Positions 7,323-15,958 of a stretch of 64,000 nt of DNA are shown piece by piece (the stretch's first letter is position 1; each line of letters opens with the position of its first letter). Under the pieces are notes generated by a model. That model had not been told where the DNA came from. It did no database searches and was given only the letters and a program-made list of their open reading frames with translations. Where the stretch lies: positions 527,398-591,397 of the forward strand of contig NZ_LWLE01000023.1 of the NCBI RefSeq assembly GCF_001905125.1, given 5' to 3'. Source of the stretch: Streptomyces sp. TSRI0281. Lineage in GTDB: Bacteria > Actinomycetota > Actinomycetes > Streptomycetales > Streptomycetaceae. A program made the translations under genes and the position numbers.

Positions 7323-8759
7323 TCATGCCAGGGTGGACGGGGTCGCCCCGTCGGCCCCCGCGGCCTTCGCGGCGGCCCGGACGGCTCCCGCGACGGCTCC
7401 CGCGACCTTGTCGTTGAAGACCGACGGGATGATGTAGTTCGCGTTCACCTCGTCCTCCGCGACGACGTCGGCGAGGGCACCGGCCGCCGCGAGCATCATC
7501 TCCGTGTTGACGGTGCGGGACTGAGCGTCCAGCAGACCGCGGAAGACACCCGGGAAGACCAGCACGTTGTTGATCTGGTTGGGGAAGTCGGAACGGCCGG
7601 TGGCCACGACCGCCGCCGTCTGACGGGCGATCGCGGGGTCCACCTCGGGGTCCGGGTTCGCGAGCGCGAACACGATCGCGCCGTCCGCCATCGCCGCGAC
7701 ATCGTCGCCGTTCAGGACGTTGGGGGCGGAGACGCCGATGAAGACGTCGGCGTCGACGACGGCCTCCTTGAGGGTGCCGGTGACGCCCTCGGGGTTGGTG
7801 TTGTCGGCGATCCAGCGCAGCGGCGAGTCGGGGTCGGCGGAGACCAGGTCCTCGCGGCCCGCGTGCACCACACCGTGGATGTCGGCGACGACCGCGTGCT
7901 TGACGCCCGCGGCGATGAGCAGCTTCAGGATGGCCGTACCGGCGGCTCCGGCACCGGACATGACGACCCGTACGTCCCCGATTCCCTTGCCCACCACACG
8001 CAGCGCGTTGGTCAGCGCGGCCAGGACGACGATCGCGGTGCCGTGCTGGTCGTCGTGGAAGACCGGGATGTCCAGGGCCTCGCGCAGCCGCGCCTCGATC
8101 TCGAAACAGCGGGGTGCGGAGATGTCCTCCAGATTGATGCCCGCGAAGCCCGGGGCGATCGCCTTGACGATCTCGACGATGGCATCGGTGTCCTGGGTGT
8201 CCAGGCAGAGCGGCCAGGCGTCGATACCGGCGAAGCGCTTGAAGAGGGCCGCCTTGCCCTCCATGACCGGCAGCGCGGCCATCGGGCCGATGTTGCCGAG
8301 GCCCAGCACCGCGGAGCCGTCCGTCACAACTGCGACGGAGTTGCGCTTGATGGTGAGGCGGCGGGCGTCCTCGGGGTTCTCGGCGATCGCCATGCACACC
8401 CGGGCGACACCCGGGGTGTAGATCATCGAGAGGTCGTCACGGTTGCGGATGGGGTGCTTCGACTGCATCTCGATCTTGCCGCCGAGGTGCATCAGGAACG
8501 TACGGTCGGAGACCTTGCCCAGCACGACACCCTCGATGTCGCGCAGACCCTCGACGATCTCGTCCGCGTGCGAGGTGGAGGAAGCTGCGATGGTGACGTC
8601 GATCCGCAGCTTCTCGTGGCCGGAAGCGGTCACGTCGAGGCCGGTGACAGACCCCCCGGAGGACTCCACGGCCGTGGTGAGCTGGGAGACTGCTGTGCCG
8701 CTCGCGGGCACCTCCAGCCTGACCGTCATCGAGTACGAGACGCTGGGCGCCGTTGCCAT
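7323..8759 (-). CDS. NAD-dependent malic enzyme with N-terminal ACT domain
   Basis: A 478-residue cytoplasmic malate oxidoreductase (oxaloacetate-decarboxylating) that turns malate into pyruvate and CO2. An ACT-like regulatory domain covers about residues 1-80 (VRLEVPASGTAVSQLTTAVESSGG). The catalytic part has IYTPGVARVC with the conserved Tyr, EGKAALFKRFAGIDAWPLCLDTQ, the metal-binding FHDDQHGTAIV and the nucleotide loop SGAGAAGTAI. FPNQINNVLVFPGVFRG closes the active site. I chose ATG 8759 (MATAPSVSYS), preceded by an AAGGA ribosome site; the reading frame is open 75 codons further upstream, but that stretch looks like leader RNA. The cofactor call (NAD rather than NADP) rests on remembered relatives. 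Confidence 0.93.
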   Translation of the reverse strand: MATAPSVSYSMTVRLEVPASGTAVSQLTTAVESSGGSVTGLDVTASGHEKLRIDVTIAASSTSHADEIVEGLRDIEGVVLGKVSDRTFLMHLGGKIEMQSKHPIRNRDDLSMIYTPGVARVCMAIAENPEDARRLTIKRNSVAVVTDGSAVLGLGNIGPMAALPVMEGKAALFKRFAGIDAWPLCLDTQDTDAIVEIVKAIAPGFAGINLEDISAPRCFEIEARLREALDIPVFHDDQHGTAIVVLAALTNALRVVGKGIGDVRVVMSGAGAAGTAILKLLIAAGVKHAVVADIHGVVHAGREDLVSADPDSPLRWIADNTNPEGVTGTLKEAVVDADVFIGVSAPNVLNGDDVAAMADGAIVFALANPDPEVDPAIARQTAAVVATGRSDFPNQINNVLVFPGVFRGLLDAQSRTVNTEMMLAAAGALADVVAEDEVNANYIIPSVFNDKVAGAVAGAVRAAAKAAGADGATPSTLA

Positions 8760-8959
8760 GGCCGAGTCCTTCGCTTTCCTTAGCTTCATTGCTACGCGGC
8801 CGGGGCAGTCGCCCCGTACACGCTTCCCGATCGTCGCACCTACTGACTGGTAGCCGGTAATGACTGCCACGTTTCGGAAAGTTTTTTCCACCATACGAGA
8901 AGTCACCCTCCCGGCGGAACCCCCAGCCGCCTCCCGCGCAGGGTCTTGCCGCTTCCCCC

Positions 8960-9110
8960 AACAAGAACAGGCCCGCGCCACCATCAGGTGACGCGGGCCT
9001 GTCTTCTTCAGTTAGGTGGCACCGACCCGCCATGCTCGCCTCGCGGCAAGTGGTCGCTCGAAGCGACGAAGGTTGGGCCCGGGGGCTTGGATCGAGCCGG
9101 TGCCAACACC
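8960..9110 (-). ncRNA. Probable structured small RNA upstream of the malic enzyme gene
   Basis: On the minus strand a compact RNA of about 150 nt can be drawn. Near its 5' end GGTG-TT-GGCACCG can pair with CGGTGCC-ACC some 85 nt downstream, closing an inner region with further hairpins (GTCGCTTCGAGCGAC at about 9050-9064 is a perfect one). It is followed by a strong terminator stem with a T-rich tail. A sigma-R-like promoter sits just before it. There is no good reading frame. I recall a Streptomyces coelicolor small RNA named scr2952 at this locus, but cannot verify identity. It could also be a leader with premature termination for the malic enzyme gene. Confidence 0.6.
8967..9002 (-). terminator. 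Terminator of the small RNA
   Basis: Perfect 11-bp arms ACAGGCCCGCG and CGCGGGCCTGT; on the minus strand the stem is followed by TTCTTGTT, an unusually T-rich tail for this genome. Confidence 0.85.
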
Positions 9111-9115
9111 AGGCT

Positions 9116-9141
9116 AACAAACACCCCCGAGAAGTGATTCC
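9116..9141 (-). promoter_or_regulatory. Candidate sigma-R (SigR) promoter for the small RNA
   Basis: On the minus strand GGAAT (9141-9137) is followed by exactly 18 bases and GTT (9118-9116), the published form GGAAT-N18/19-GTT of promoters used by the thiol-oxidative-stress sigma factor. TAGCCT overlapping the -10 could also serve a housekeeping factor. Binding is inferred. Confidence 0.55.
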
Positions 9142-9197
9142 TTCACGACGGGTTGACCCGAAATCGAATCGTCCCCCCGGCCCGCCCGTCGTCGGCC

Positions 9198-11573
9198 TCA
9201 GTCCCTCAGCAGGTCCGGAACACCGTCCTCGTCCGGCATGTCCCGCTCCCCCGACACCACCGTGAGCTGCTGCGTCGCCCGGGTCAGCGCCACGTACAGC
9301 ACCCGCAGCCCGGCCGGGGACTCGTCGGCGATCTCCGCCGGAGAGACGACGACCGTGGCGTCGTACTCCAGGCCCTTCGCCTCCAGGCTCCCCAGCGCCA
9401 CCACCCGCTCCCCCAACTCCGCGAGCCAGGTACGGGCCTGGGCGCGGCGGTTCATCGCCACCACCACGCCGACCGTCCCGTCCACCTCGGCGAGCAGCCG
9501 CCGCGCCTCCTCGCGGACGGTGCCGGCCAGGTCGCCGTCCCGCACGGTCTCGAAGCGCGGCTTCACACCGGTCGAACGCACCGCCGAAGGAGACTCCGTC
9601 CCCGGCATCGCCAGCGCCAGCACCTTCGACGCGAGTTCGGCGATCTCGGCCGGGTTGCGGTAGTTGACGGTGAGGGTGAAGCGACGGCGCGGACGGCTGC
9701 CGAGCGCCTCGTCGCGGGCCGCCGCCGCCTCGTCCGGGTCGGACCAGGAGGACTGGGCCGGGTCGCCGACGATCGTCCAGGTGGCGTGCCGGCCCCGGCG
9801 GCCGACCATCCGCCACTGCATGGGGGTCAGGTCCTGCGCCTCGTCGACGATGACGTGCGCGTACTCGGTGCGCTCCGCCGCCAGCCGTTCGGCCCGCTCG
9901 CGCTGGGTCTCCTCACGCTGCGGCATCAGCTCCTCCAGCCCGGAGAGCTGGTCCAGCGGGTCGAACTCGCGCTTCTTCTTCGGCCGGTACAGGGTGCCGA
10001 GCAGCGCCTGGAGCTCGTCCAGGATCGCCACGTCGTGCACGGACAGAGGGCCCTTCCCCTCGGCGTCGAGCCGCTTCAGCGAACGGGCCACCCGCCGCAC
10101 CTCCCCCTGGTTGAGCACCCGCCGCGCCCAGCGGCCGAGCCGCTTCTCGTCGGCCATCGCGGCGAGCACCCCGCGCGGGGTGAGCTCGGGCCACCAGGCG
10201 TTCAGGAACACCAGGAACGGGGTCTCCGTGGAGACGTCCTCGTCGAAGGAGGAACGCAGCTCCGCCGCGAGCTCCGGGTCGGTGTAGCGGCCCCGGCCCG
10301 AGGACTTGCTCCACAGGGCGTCCAGCAGCAGCTTGCGGGCGCGCGGGCGCAACAGGTTGACCGGTGCGGTGCCGCCCAGCACGTTGTGCCGGATGCGCTG
10401 GAGCTCGTCGGCGTTCAGCTCGACCCGGGCACCGAAGGCGACCACCCGCAGCCGGGTCGGGGTGCCCTCGGGCCCCTCCGGCGCCTCCTCGCCGAAAGCG
10501 AGCTGACCCTCCTGGGGCGCCGAACGGGTGCCCGGTGTCTCCAGGGCTCCGCGCGCGGCCTTGCGCAGCACGTGGAGCATCCGGGAGGAGCCCTTGACGC
10601 GGGACACGGCCGGTTCGTCGTACGTGGTGGCCCCGGCGACGCCCGCCGCCTCGTCGGACAGCGAGCCGACCGCACGGATCGCGACCTGGCCCTCCTCGCC
10701 GAGCGAGGGCAGCACCCCTTCGGTGTACGCGACCAGGAGCGGGGTCGGCGAGACGATCAGGATGCCGCCCGCGTACCGCCGCCGGTCCTGGTAGAGCAGG
10801 TACGCCGCCCGGTGCAGGGCGACCGCGGTCTTCCCGGTGCCCGGTCCGCCGGTGACCTCCGTGACGGAGGCGGCGGGGGCCCGGATCACCATGTCCTGCT
10901 CGGCCTGGATGGAGGAGACGATGTCCCGCATGGTGTGGCTGCGGGCCTGGCCGAGCGCGGCCATCAGGGCGCCGTCGCCGATCACCGGCAGCTTGTCGCC
11001 GTCCAGGAACGCGGTCAGCTCGGGCCGCATCAGGTCGTCCTCGACCCCGAGGACCCTGCGGCCCTTGGAGCGGATGACCCGGCGGCGTACCACCCGGCCG
11101 GGTTCCTTCGGGGTCGAGCGGTAGAACGGCGCGGCGGCCGGGGCCCGCCAGTCGATCACCAGGGGCGCGTAGTCGGAGTCCAGGACTCCGATACGGCCGA
11201 TGTGCAGCGTCTCCGCGATATCGGCGGTGGCGTCCTCGCGGACGGCGTCGTCGGCCGGCTCGACGGAGGTGAACGCACCGTCCGGGCCGCGCTCACCGTC
11301 CTTGCCGAGCAGCAGATCGACCCGTCCGAAGAGGAAGTCCTCGAACTCGCTGTTCAGCCGGTTGAGGTGGACGCCGGCCCGGAAGACCTGGGCGTCCCGC
11401 TCGGCGAGCGCGCCGGGCGTGCCGACCTGCCCGCGTTTGACGGCGTCGTGCATGAGAAATTCCGCCTCGTGGATCTTCTCTTCGAGGCGGTGGTAAACCC
11501 GGTCCAGATGTTCCTGCTCGACTCCGATTTCCCGGTCCCGCAACGAATCGACAGCGGCATCCTGCGCGGCCAC
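9198..11573 (-). CDS. HelD-like UvrD-family ATPase (RNA polymerase recycling factor type)
   Basis: A 791-residue superfamily 1 helicase-like protein. The first 100 residues form an acidic/basic coiled segment (REIGVEQEHLDRVYHRLEEKIHEAEFLMHDAV), as in HelD proteins where it enters the RNA polymerase secondary channel. The P-loop GGPGTGKTAVALHRA is near residue 240, motif II VIVDEAQDLTPMQW near 576, VGDPAQSSW near 605 and the late motif VLYVALTRATQQL near 765. HelD proteins remove stalled RNA polymerase from DNA, and some Streptomyces members give rifamycin tolerance (established for HelR). I do not see the rifamycin-associated element upstream, so this is probably the constitutive paralogue. 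The start is GTG 11573 (MAAQDAAV). It is monocistronic. Confidence 0.88.
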   Translation of the reverse strand: MAAQDAAVDSLRDREIGVEQEHLDRVYHRLEEKIHEAEFLMHDAVKRGQVGTPGALAERDAQVFRAGVHLNRLNSEFEDFLFGRVDLLLGKDGERGPDGAFTSVEPADDAVREDATADIAETLHIGRIGVLDSDYAPLVIDWRAPAAAPFYRSTPKEPGRVVRRRVIRSKGRRVLGVEDDLMRPELTAFLDGDKLPVIGDGALMAALGQARSHTMRDIVSSIQAEQDMVIRAPAASVTEVTGGPGTGKTAVALHRAAYLLYQDRRRYAGGILIVSPTPLLVAYTEGVLPSLGEEGQVAIRAVGSLSDEAAGVAGATTYDEPAVSRVKGSSRMLHVLRKAARGALETPGTRSAPQEGQLAFGEEAPEGPEGTPTRLRVVAFGARVELNADELQRIRHNVLGGTAPVNLLRPRARKLLLDALWSKSSGRGRYTDPELAAELRSSFDEDVSTETPFLVFLNAWWPELTPRGVLAAMADEKRLGRWARRVLNQGEVRRVARSLKRLDAEGKGPLSVHDVAILDELQALLGTLYRPKKKREFDPLDQLSGLEELMPQREETQRERAERLAAERTEYAHVIVDEAQDLTPMQWRMVGRRGRHATWTIVGDPAQSSWSDPDEAAAARDEALGSRPRRRFTLTVNYRNPAEIAELASKVLALAMPGTESPSAVRSTGVKPRFETVRDGDLAGTVREEARRLLAEVDGTVGVVVAMNRRAQARTWLAELGERVVALGSLEAKGLEYDATVVVSPAEIADESPAGLRVLYVALTRATQQLTVVSGERDMPDEDGVPDLLRD

Positions 11574-11663
11574 TGAGACCCCCTTCTGACGTGCACTGGG
11601 CAGCCGTCAACCTTATGCGACCCGGGGGCCCCTGCGCACCTGCCGTTCCGGTGCGTGTGATGC

Positions 11664-12548
11664 TCAGGTGTCGATCTCCACCAGCCGCCGGCCGTCGAAG
11701 GTGCGTACCTCGAAGTGATCGATGTCCGCGCGGGCCATCGCCGCGCCCCCCTGCACATAGAGCGGGGCCGTCGCGGCACCGTACGGGGAGCCCCCGGTTC
11801 CGTACCCCTGTTCCGGTACGGACCATGAGGTGACGACCTCCTCCTCGCCCCTCCTGGAGACCGCGATCAGGGTGCACTTCCGCGGCCCCTTGACGTTCTT
11901 GAGCTCCAGGACCGTGCGGGTGCCCCACGCCGTGGCCTCCATGCCGACCGTGGCGTCGACCTCGGTGGTGGGGTCGGTGGCCCGCACCTTCTCCATACGG
12001 GCGGGGAAGGCGTCCTCGGCGGGGCCGGTGGGGTACGGGGCTCCCCGGGCGACGGACCCGCCGTCCTCACCGGCGCCCGCGGTGACCGCGACGGCGATCA
12101 CCGGGCCGCCGACGATCAGGGCCGCTGCCGCCGCCACGAGATACCGGGCGCGGCGCCGCCGCGCCTTCCGGCCGCGGGCGACCTCGCCCAGCAGCCCGTC
12201 GAGCAGCCGGGGCCGGGGCTCCGGGGAGAGATGCGGGAGGGGGCGGGCACCGGAGACCTCGGTGGAGGCAGGGGCGGGCGCGTCGGCCAGCATCGCGAGC
12301 ACGGGTTCCATTCCGGCGAACTCGTCGAGACGGGCGGCGCACCGCGCGCACCCGGCCAGATGGGCTTCGAAGGCGCTCGCCCCGGCATCGTCCAGGACAC
12401 CCAGGGCGTAGGCCGCCGCCGCGTCGTGTTCCGGCCCTTCGCCGGGCCGCGCGAAGAGGCCGGAGAGGCCGGAGAGGCCGGAGAGGTCCGGGAGGGCTGA
12501 GAGGTCCGGGGAGTTCGGCCCGAACGGCTCCCACTCGTGGTCGCTCAT
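11664..12548 (-). CDS. rsuA: Zinc anti-sigma factor of the SigU system (membrane-anchored)
   Basis: A 294-residue protein encoded directly after the ECF sigma factor, with an ATGA overlap. The cytoplasmic N-terminal half carries a ZAS-type zinc motif, H-x3-C-x2-C, in AHLAGCARCAARL at about residues 60-72. A basic stretch (RGRKARRRRARY) precedes a single membrane helix (LVAAAAALIVGGPVIAVAV, about 135-155). The C-terminal 130 residues should be extracytoplasmic and may sense envelope stress. The linker near residue 20 repeats SGLSGLSGL. The gene name follows remembered S. coelicolor naming for the gene adjacent to sigU. The role is to hold the sigma factor inactive at the membrane. Confidence 0.85.
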   Translation of the reverse strand: MSDHEWEPFGPNSPDLSALPDLSGLSGLSGLFARPGEGPEHDAAAAYALGVLDDAGASAFEAHLAGCARCAARLDEFAGMEPVLAMLADAPAPASTEVSGARPLPHLSPEPRPRLLDGLLGEVARGRKARRRRARYLVAAAAALIVGGPVIAVAVTAGAGEDGGSVARGAPYPTGPAEDAFPARMEKVRATDPTTEVDATVGMEATAWGTRTVLELKNVKGPRKCTLIAVSRRGEEEVVTSWSVPEQGYGTGGSPYGAATAPLYVQGGAAMARADIDHFEVRTFDGRRLVEIDT

Positions 12549-13171
12549 GCGGAGATCCCCCTTTCTTCGAGCGCGAGCTTCATCGAACGCAGTGCGTAGA
12601 ACACCCGGGACCGCACGGTCCCGCCGGGGACACCGAGCACCTCGGCGGCCTCGTTGACCGTGCGGCCCCTGAAGTACGTCTCGACCAGCGCCTCCCGGTG
12701 GGCCGGTGTGAGGTCGTCGAGCGCGTCCACGAGGGTCATCAGCCATAACGCCCGGTCGATCTCGTCCTTCGCGGGCATCTCCTCCAGCGGCGACGGCTCG
12801 ACCTCGCGGGGCCGGGCCCGCCGGCTGCGGTGGCCGTCGATGACGATGCGCCGGGCGACCGTCACCAGCCACGGCCGGACGGAGCCGGTGGCCCGGTCGA
12901 GCCGGCCGGCGTTCTTCCAGGCGCGGATGAGCGTCTCCTGCACCACGTCCTCGGCCCGCTGCCGGTCACCGGCGACGAGGCGGAGCACGTACGCGAGCAG
13001 CGGCCCGGCGTGTTCGCGGTAGAGCGCCCGCATCAGCTCCTCGGCGGGGTCCCCGGAGCCCGCGGACGGTTCACCGCGTTGCCGGGACCTGTGCGGACGG
13101 TCACCGGCCACGGCGGCATCTTCGCGCACCCGTACCTCCCGGTCGAGACCCTGGACCAGCTCTTCGACCAT
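12545..13171 (-). CDS. sigU: ECF RNA polymerase sigma factor SigU
   Basis: A 208-residue sigma-70 family extracytoplasmic-function factor. Region 2 runs ALYREHAGPLLAYVLRLVAGDRQRAEDVVQETLIRAWKNA with the conserved EDVVQET, then SVRPWLVTVARRIVIDGHRSRRAR. Region 4 is LTPAHREALVETYFRGRTVNEAAEVLGVPGGTVRSRVFYALRSMK, a clear helix-turn-helix. The stop overlaps the anti-sigma start, so the pair is translationally coupled. The start is uncertain: I took ATG 13171 (MVEELVQGL); a TTG ten codons upstream is also in frame. In S. coelicolor SigU activity is reported to affect development and secretion; the same role here is inferred from gene order. Confidence 0.88.
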   Translation of the reverse strand: MVEELVQGLDREVRVREDAAVAGDRPHRSRQRGEPSAGSGDPAEELMRALYREHAGPLLAYVLRLVAGDRQRAEDVVQETLIRAWKNAGRLDRATGSVRPWLVTVARRIVIDGHRSRRARPREVEPSPLEEMPAKDEIDRALWLMTLVDALDDLTPAHREALVETYFRGRTVNEAAEVLGVPGGTVRSRVFYALRSMKLALEERGISA

Positions 13172-13292
13172 CGGTACGAGGGCGGGCGCCGAAGTGTTCA
13201 ATCCGCGGCCGGGATTCCTCACGGGGCGTGCGGCCGACCGGGATCGCTGCCCCGGCGGGGCGCCCCCGGCGCTCCACGGGCGGGGGTGTCCG

Positions 13293-13892
13293 TCACGCGT
13301 CGGTGCCGACCGCGGCCACCCGGCGCCGGTGCCTGGCGACCCGTTCCCGGTTGCCGCACACCTCGCTGGAGCACCAGCGCCGACGCCCGCCGCGCGAGGT
13401 GTCCAGATAGAGGCGGCGGCAGGCGTCCCCCTCGCACCGCCGCAGCGTCGCACGGGCCGTCGGGTCCGTCAGCAGTTCCACGGCGTCCCTGGCCACGGCC
13501 GCGAGCAGCGCCCCGCAGCCGGGCTCGGCGCTCAGCTTCCGTACGAGGGTGCCGCCGCTGCTCCGCACGGCCCGCACTCCGGGCGGCGCACCGGCTGCCA
13601 GGGCGTTGACCCGCTCCAGGGCCGCGTCGGCGCCGCGACCCGCGAGTTCGGCGGTCAGCAGCCGGTCGATGCCCGCCCTCAGCTGCTGGAAGCGCGTCAC
13701 CCAGGTGCCGTCCAGGGCGGTCAGCACGGTCCCCTCCGGCACCAGCCGGGCGGCCACCAGCCACTCGGCGAGCCGCTCGGGGCCGGCGAGTTGTTCGCCC
13801 ACACCGGACGTGGTGTACCCGGTCGCCACCAGATCGAGGCAGAGCCGGCCGGAGTCGAACCGCCAGCGGTTCGCGCCCATGCCCGTCGCCAT
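13293..13892 (-). CDS. CGNR zinc-finger protein with ABATE domain
   Basis: A 199-residue probable regulator. The N-terminal part (RFDSGRLCLDLVATG at residues 10-24) is typical of the ABATE stress-response-like domain. The C-terminus is the CGNR zinc finger: CEGDACRRLYLDTS, a basic RGGRRRWC run, then SEVCGNRERVARHRRR, giving four cysteines in the order C-x4-C and C-x4-C before the NRE helix. Such proteins are common in Actinobacteria and are thought to bind DNA; targets are unknown. The start may be ATG 13892 or ATG 13880 (MGANRWRF). It is in the same direction as sigU but 122 bp away, so co-transcription is uncertain. Confidence 0.85.
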   Translation of the reverse strand: MATGMGANRWRFDSGRLCLDLVATGYTTSGVGEQLAGPERLAEWLVAARLVPEGTVLTALDGTWVTRFQQLRAGIDRLLTAELAGRGADAALERVNALAAGAPPGVRAVRSSGGTLVRKLSAEPGCGALLAAVARDAVELLTDPTARATLRRCEGDACRRLYLDTSRGGRRRWCSSEVCGNRERVARHRRRVAAVGTDA

Positions 13893-14000
13893 GAGCCTGC
13901 CACCGCCTTCAGGTCACCGGTCTCCGTCGGGATGCCACCCCCAGAGTGCCCGTACTCGGGCCGGGCCGGAACCCCTGCCACCACGCGGGTACGGCGGGGA

Positions 14001-14561
14001 TCAGAGCCGCGGTGGACCGTCGTGCAGAATCCGCTGGAACAGCCGGTGGTCGCGCCACTGGCCGTTGATGTGGAGATAGCGCGGGGCGGTGCCGAACTGC
14101 TCGAAGCCGCACTTGGCGAGGACCCGCTGCGAGGCCATGTTGTCGAGCATCGTTCCGGCCTCGATCCGGTGCAGCCCGAGCTCGTCCCGGGCGGCGTCGC
14201 AGACGGCGCGGACGGCGGAGGTGGCCAGGCCCTGGCCCGCCCGGTCGACGTCGACCCAGTAGCCGAGGGCCGCGCTGCGGAAGGGCCCGAGGACGATGCC
14301 GGTGAGCGTGAGGGCGCCGATCACCCGGTCCTCACCATCGGCCAGGACCCAGGGCATGGCGTGCCGGGCGTCCCGCTCCGCCAGCAGTCCGGCGAGACGT
14401 TCGGCCTGACCCCGGGTCGTGTAGAAGGACTCGTGGCGAATCGGCTCCCAAGGGCTCATGTAGGCACGGCTGCGGGTGAGCGCGGCGGCGCAGGATTCGG
14501 CGTCGGTGAGCGCGGCGGGCCGCAGGATCACGTCCTGAGCGAGGGAGTGGGTGGCGTTCAT
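14001..14561 (-). CDS. GNAT-family N-acetyltransferase (RimJ/RimL-like)
   Basis: A 186-residue acetyltransferase. It opens with an ILRPAALTDAESCAAAL strand-helix typical of the RimJ/RimL subgroup, has a central beta-strand pair (GALTLTGIVLGPFRSAALGYWVDVDRAGQGLATSAVRAVCDAA) with the acetyl-CoA loop AGQGLAT, and ends with NMASQRVLAKCGFEQFGTAPRYLHINGQWRDHRLFQRI, the usual subgroup signature. It should acetylate an amino group, perhaps of a protein N-terminus or small amine; the substrate cannot be read from sequence. Two adjacent ATG codons (14564, 14561) are possible starts. It lies just downstream of nnaR in the same direction, 34 bp away from the nnaR stop. Confidence 0.88.
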   Translation of the reverse strand: MNATHSLAQDVILRPAALTDAESCAAALTRSRAYMSPWEPIRHESFYTTRGQAERLAGLLAERDARHAMPWVLADGEDRVIGALTLTGIVLGPFRSAALGYWVDVDRAGQGLATSAVRAVCDAARDELGLHRIEAGTMLDNMASQRVLAKCGFEQFGTAPRYLHINGQWRDHRLFQRILHDGPPRL

Positions 14562-14598
14562 CATCCGATCACGCTATCTCCCCTTGTGTACCCCCGGC

Positions 14599-15741
14599 CT
14601 ACCCCGCTTGCGTGGTGCCCTCCGACGGGTCCAACGCCAGCCGGTAGCCGCGCTTGACGACGGTCTGGATCAGCCGGGGTACGCCGAGCGCACCGCGCAA
14701 CCGGGCCATCGCCGTCTCCACCGCGTGTTCGTCGGAGCCGCTGCCGGGCAGCGCCCGCAGCAGGTCGGCACGGGCCACCACCCAGCCCGGCCGGCGGGCC
14801 AGCGCATGCAGCAGGGCCATGCCCGCAGGCGGCACCGGGCACAGTTCGTCGTCGACGAGCACGGCGTGCCCGCGGATCTCGACGCGGTGCCCGGCGACCG
14901 GCAACGTACGCACTGTGGAAGGGAGTTGAGCGCAGAGCAGCTGGACGAGCGGGCCGAGCCGGAAGCGTTCCGGCTGAAGGGTGCCGATGCCCCGGGCCTG
15001 TAGCGGGAGCGCGGTGACCGGGCCGACGCAGGCCACCAGGACGTCGTCGTGCAGGGCGCCCAGGATCTCCGGGAACAGGCCGCGGGCCTCGGCGCGGTTC
15101 AGGAACGAGGCGGCGGCGGGGGCACTGGTGAAGGTGATCGCGTCCAGGCCCCGGGCGGCGGTGACATCGAGCATCCGGTCGAGCGGGGCGATGTCCTCGG
15201 GCGGCATCCAGCGGTATACGGGTACGCCGACGACTTCGGCACCCGCCGCCCGGAGCGACTCGATGAATCCGGGCAGCGGTTCGCCGTGCAGCTGGAGGGC
15301 GATGCGGCGGCCCTCGACGCCCTCGCCGAGGAGCCGGTCGAGCACTTCGGCCAACGATTCCGAGCCGGGCGACCATGACTCGGTCAGCCCGGCCGCCCGG
15401 ATGGCGCCCTTGACCTTCGGGCCACGGGCCAGCAGTTCGGCCCCCCGCAGCATGTCCAGGAGCCGGTCCCCCAGGCCCCAGCCGTCGGCGGCCTCCACCC
15501 AGCCCCGGAAGCCGATCGCGGTGGTGGCGATCACGACATCGGGGGCGTGCTCGACGAGTTCCCCGGTGGCGGCCAGGAGTTCGCTGTCGTCCGCGAGCGG
15601 CAGGATCCGCAGCGCGGGGGCGTGCATGACAGCGGCGCCCCTGCGCCGGAGGAGGGTGCCCAGCTCCTCCGCACGACGGGCGGCGGTCACCCCGACCGTG
15701 AAGCCCGCGAGGGGCCCGTGCGTTGCGTCGTCGTCCTGCAT
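14599..15741 (-). CDS. nnaR: NnaR: uroporphyrinogen-III synthase-like transcriptional regulator of nitrate/nitrite assimilation
   Basis: A 380-residue fusion. Residues about 10-265 form a HemD-like two-lobed domain (GFTVGVTAARRAEELGTLLRRRGAAVMHAPALRI; DAITFTSAPAAASFLNRAEARG; DDVLVACVGPVTA). Residues about 285-375 form an OmpR-type winged helix (GHAVLVDDELCPVPPAGMALLHALARRPGWVVARADLLRAL and VETAMARLRGALGVPRLIQTVVKRGYRLAL). This architecture is that of NnaR of S. coelicolor, an activator working with GlnR on nitrate/nitrite genes. The start is ATG 15741 (MQDDDATHG). A GlnR-type box lies 82-108 bp upstream, consistent with GlnR control. Whether the HemD domain still has enzyme activity is unknown. 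Confidence 0.88.
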   Translation of the reverse strand: MQDDDATHGPLAGFTVGVTAARRAEELGTLLRRRGAAVMHAPALRILPLADDSELLAATGELVEHAPDVVIATTAIGFRGWVEAADGWGLGDRLLDMLRGAELLARGPKVKGAIRAAGLTESWSPGSESLAEVLDRLLGEGVEGRRIALQLHGEPLPGFIESLRAAGAEVVGVPVYRWMPPEDIAPLDRMLDVTAARGLDAITFTSAPAAASFLNRAEARGLFPEILGALHDDVLVACVGPVTALPLQARGIGTLQPERFRLGPLVQLLCAQLPSTVRTLPVAGHRVEIRGHAVLVDDELCPVPPAGMALLHALARRPGWVVARADLLRALPGSGSDEHAVETAMARLRGALGVPRLIQTVVKRGYRLALDPSEGTTQAG

Positions 15742-15822
15742 GGCGTGATACCCGGCTCTCGTGGTCCCGCTGGTGCTCGGTGGTGCGGAGGGCCGAGACT
15801 GCCAACCCCGCGTGTCGGCTTC

Positions 15823-15849
15823 GGTTCGCCCGTATTTCCCGGCCGTTAC
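15823..15849 (-). promoter_or_regulatory. Candidate GlnR box upstream of nnaR
   Basis: On the minus strand the sequence reads GTAAC-n6-GAAAT-n6-GAACC. The first pair fits the GlnR form GTnAC-n6-GAAAC with one mismatch at correct 6-bp spacing. It lies 82-108 bp before the nnaR start. GlnR control of nnaR is reported in S. coelicolor; the site here is my reading. Confidence 0.6.
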
Positions 15850-15958
15850 GTCGCTCGACGCCCAGGAGTCATCCTCACACCTCCGCGGCGCCGTGCCGGG
15901 GCTTCGCGGGCACGGTGACGGCGCGCCGAAGGTATACCGCCCGGTGGGGGTGTGCCGC

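Larger units (their letters stand above)
8760..9197. other. 438-bp region between helicase and malic enzyme genes
   Basis: It contains a probable small RNA with its own promoter and terminator (listed separately) and about 200 bp of malic enzyme upstream sequence. No protein-coding gene is supported. Confidence 0.6.

Noticed and set aside
11574-11663. Rifamycin-associated element upstream of the HelD-like gene
   Set aside because: The expected GGGGCTTGC-type palindrome is not present; only a possible TAAGGT -10 is seen.
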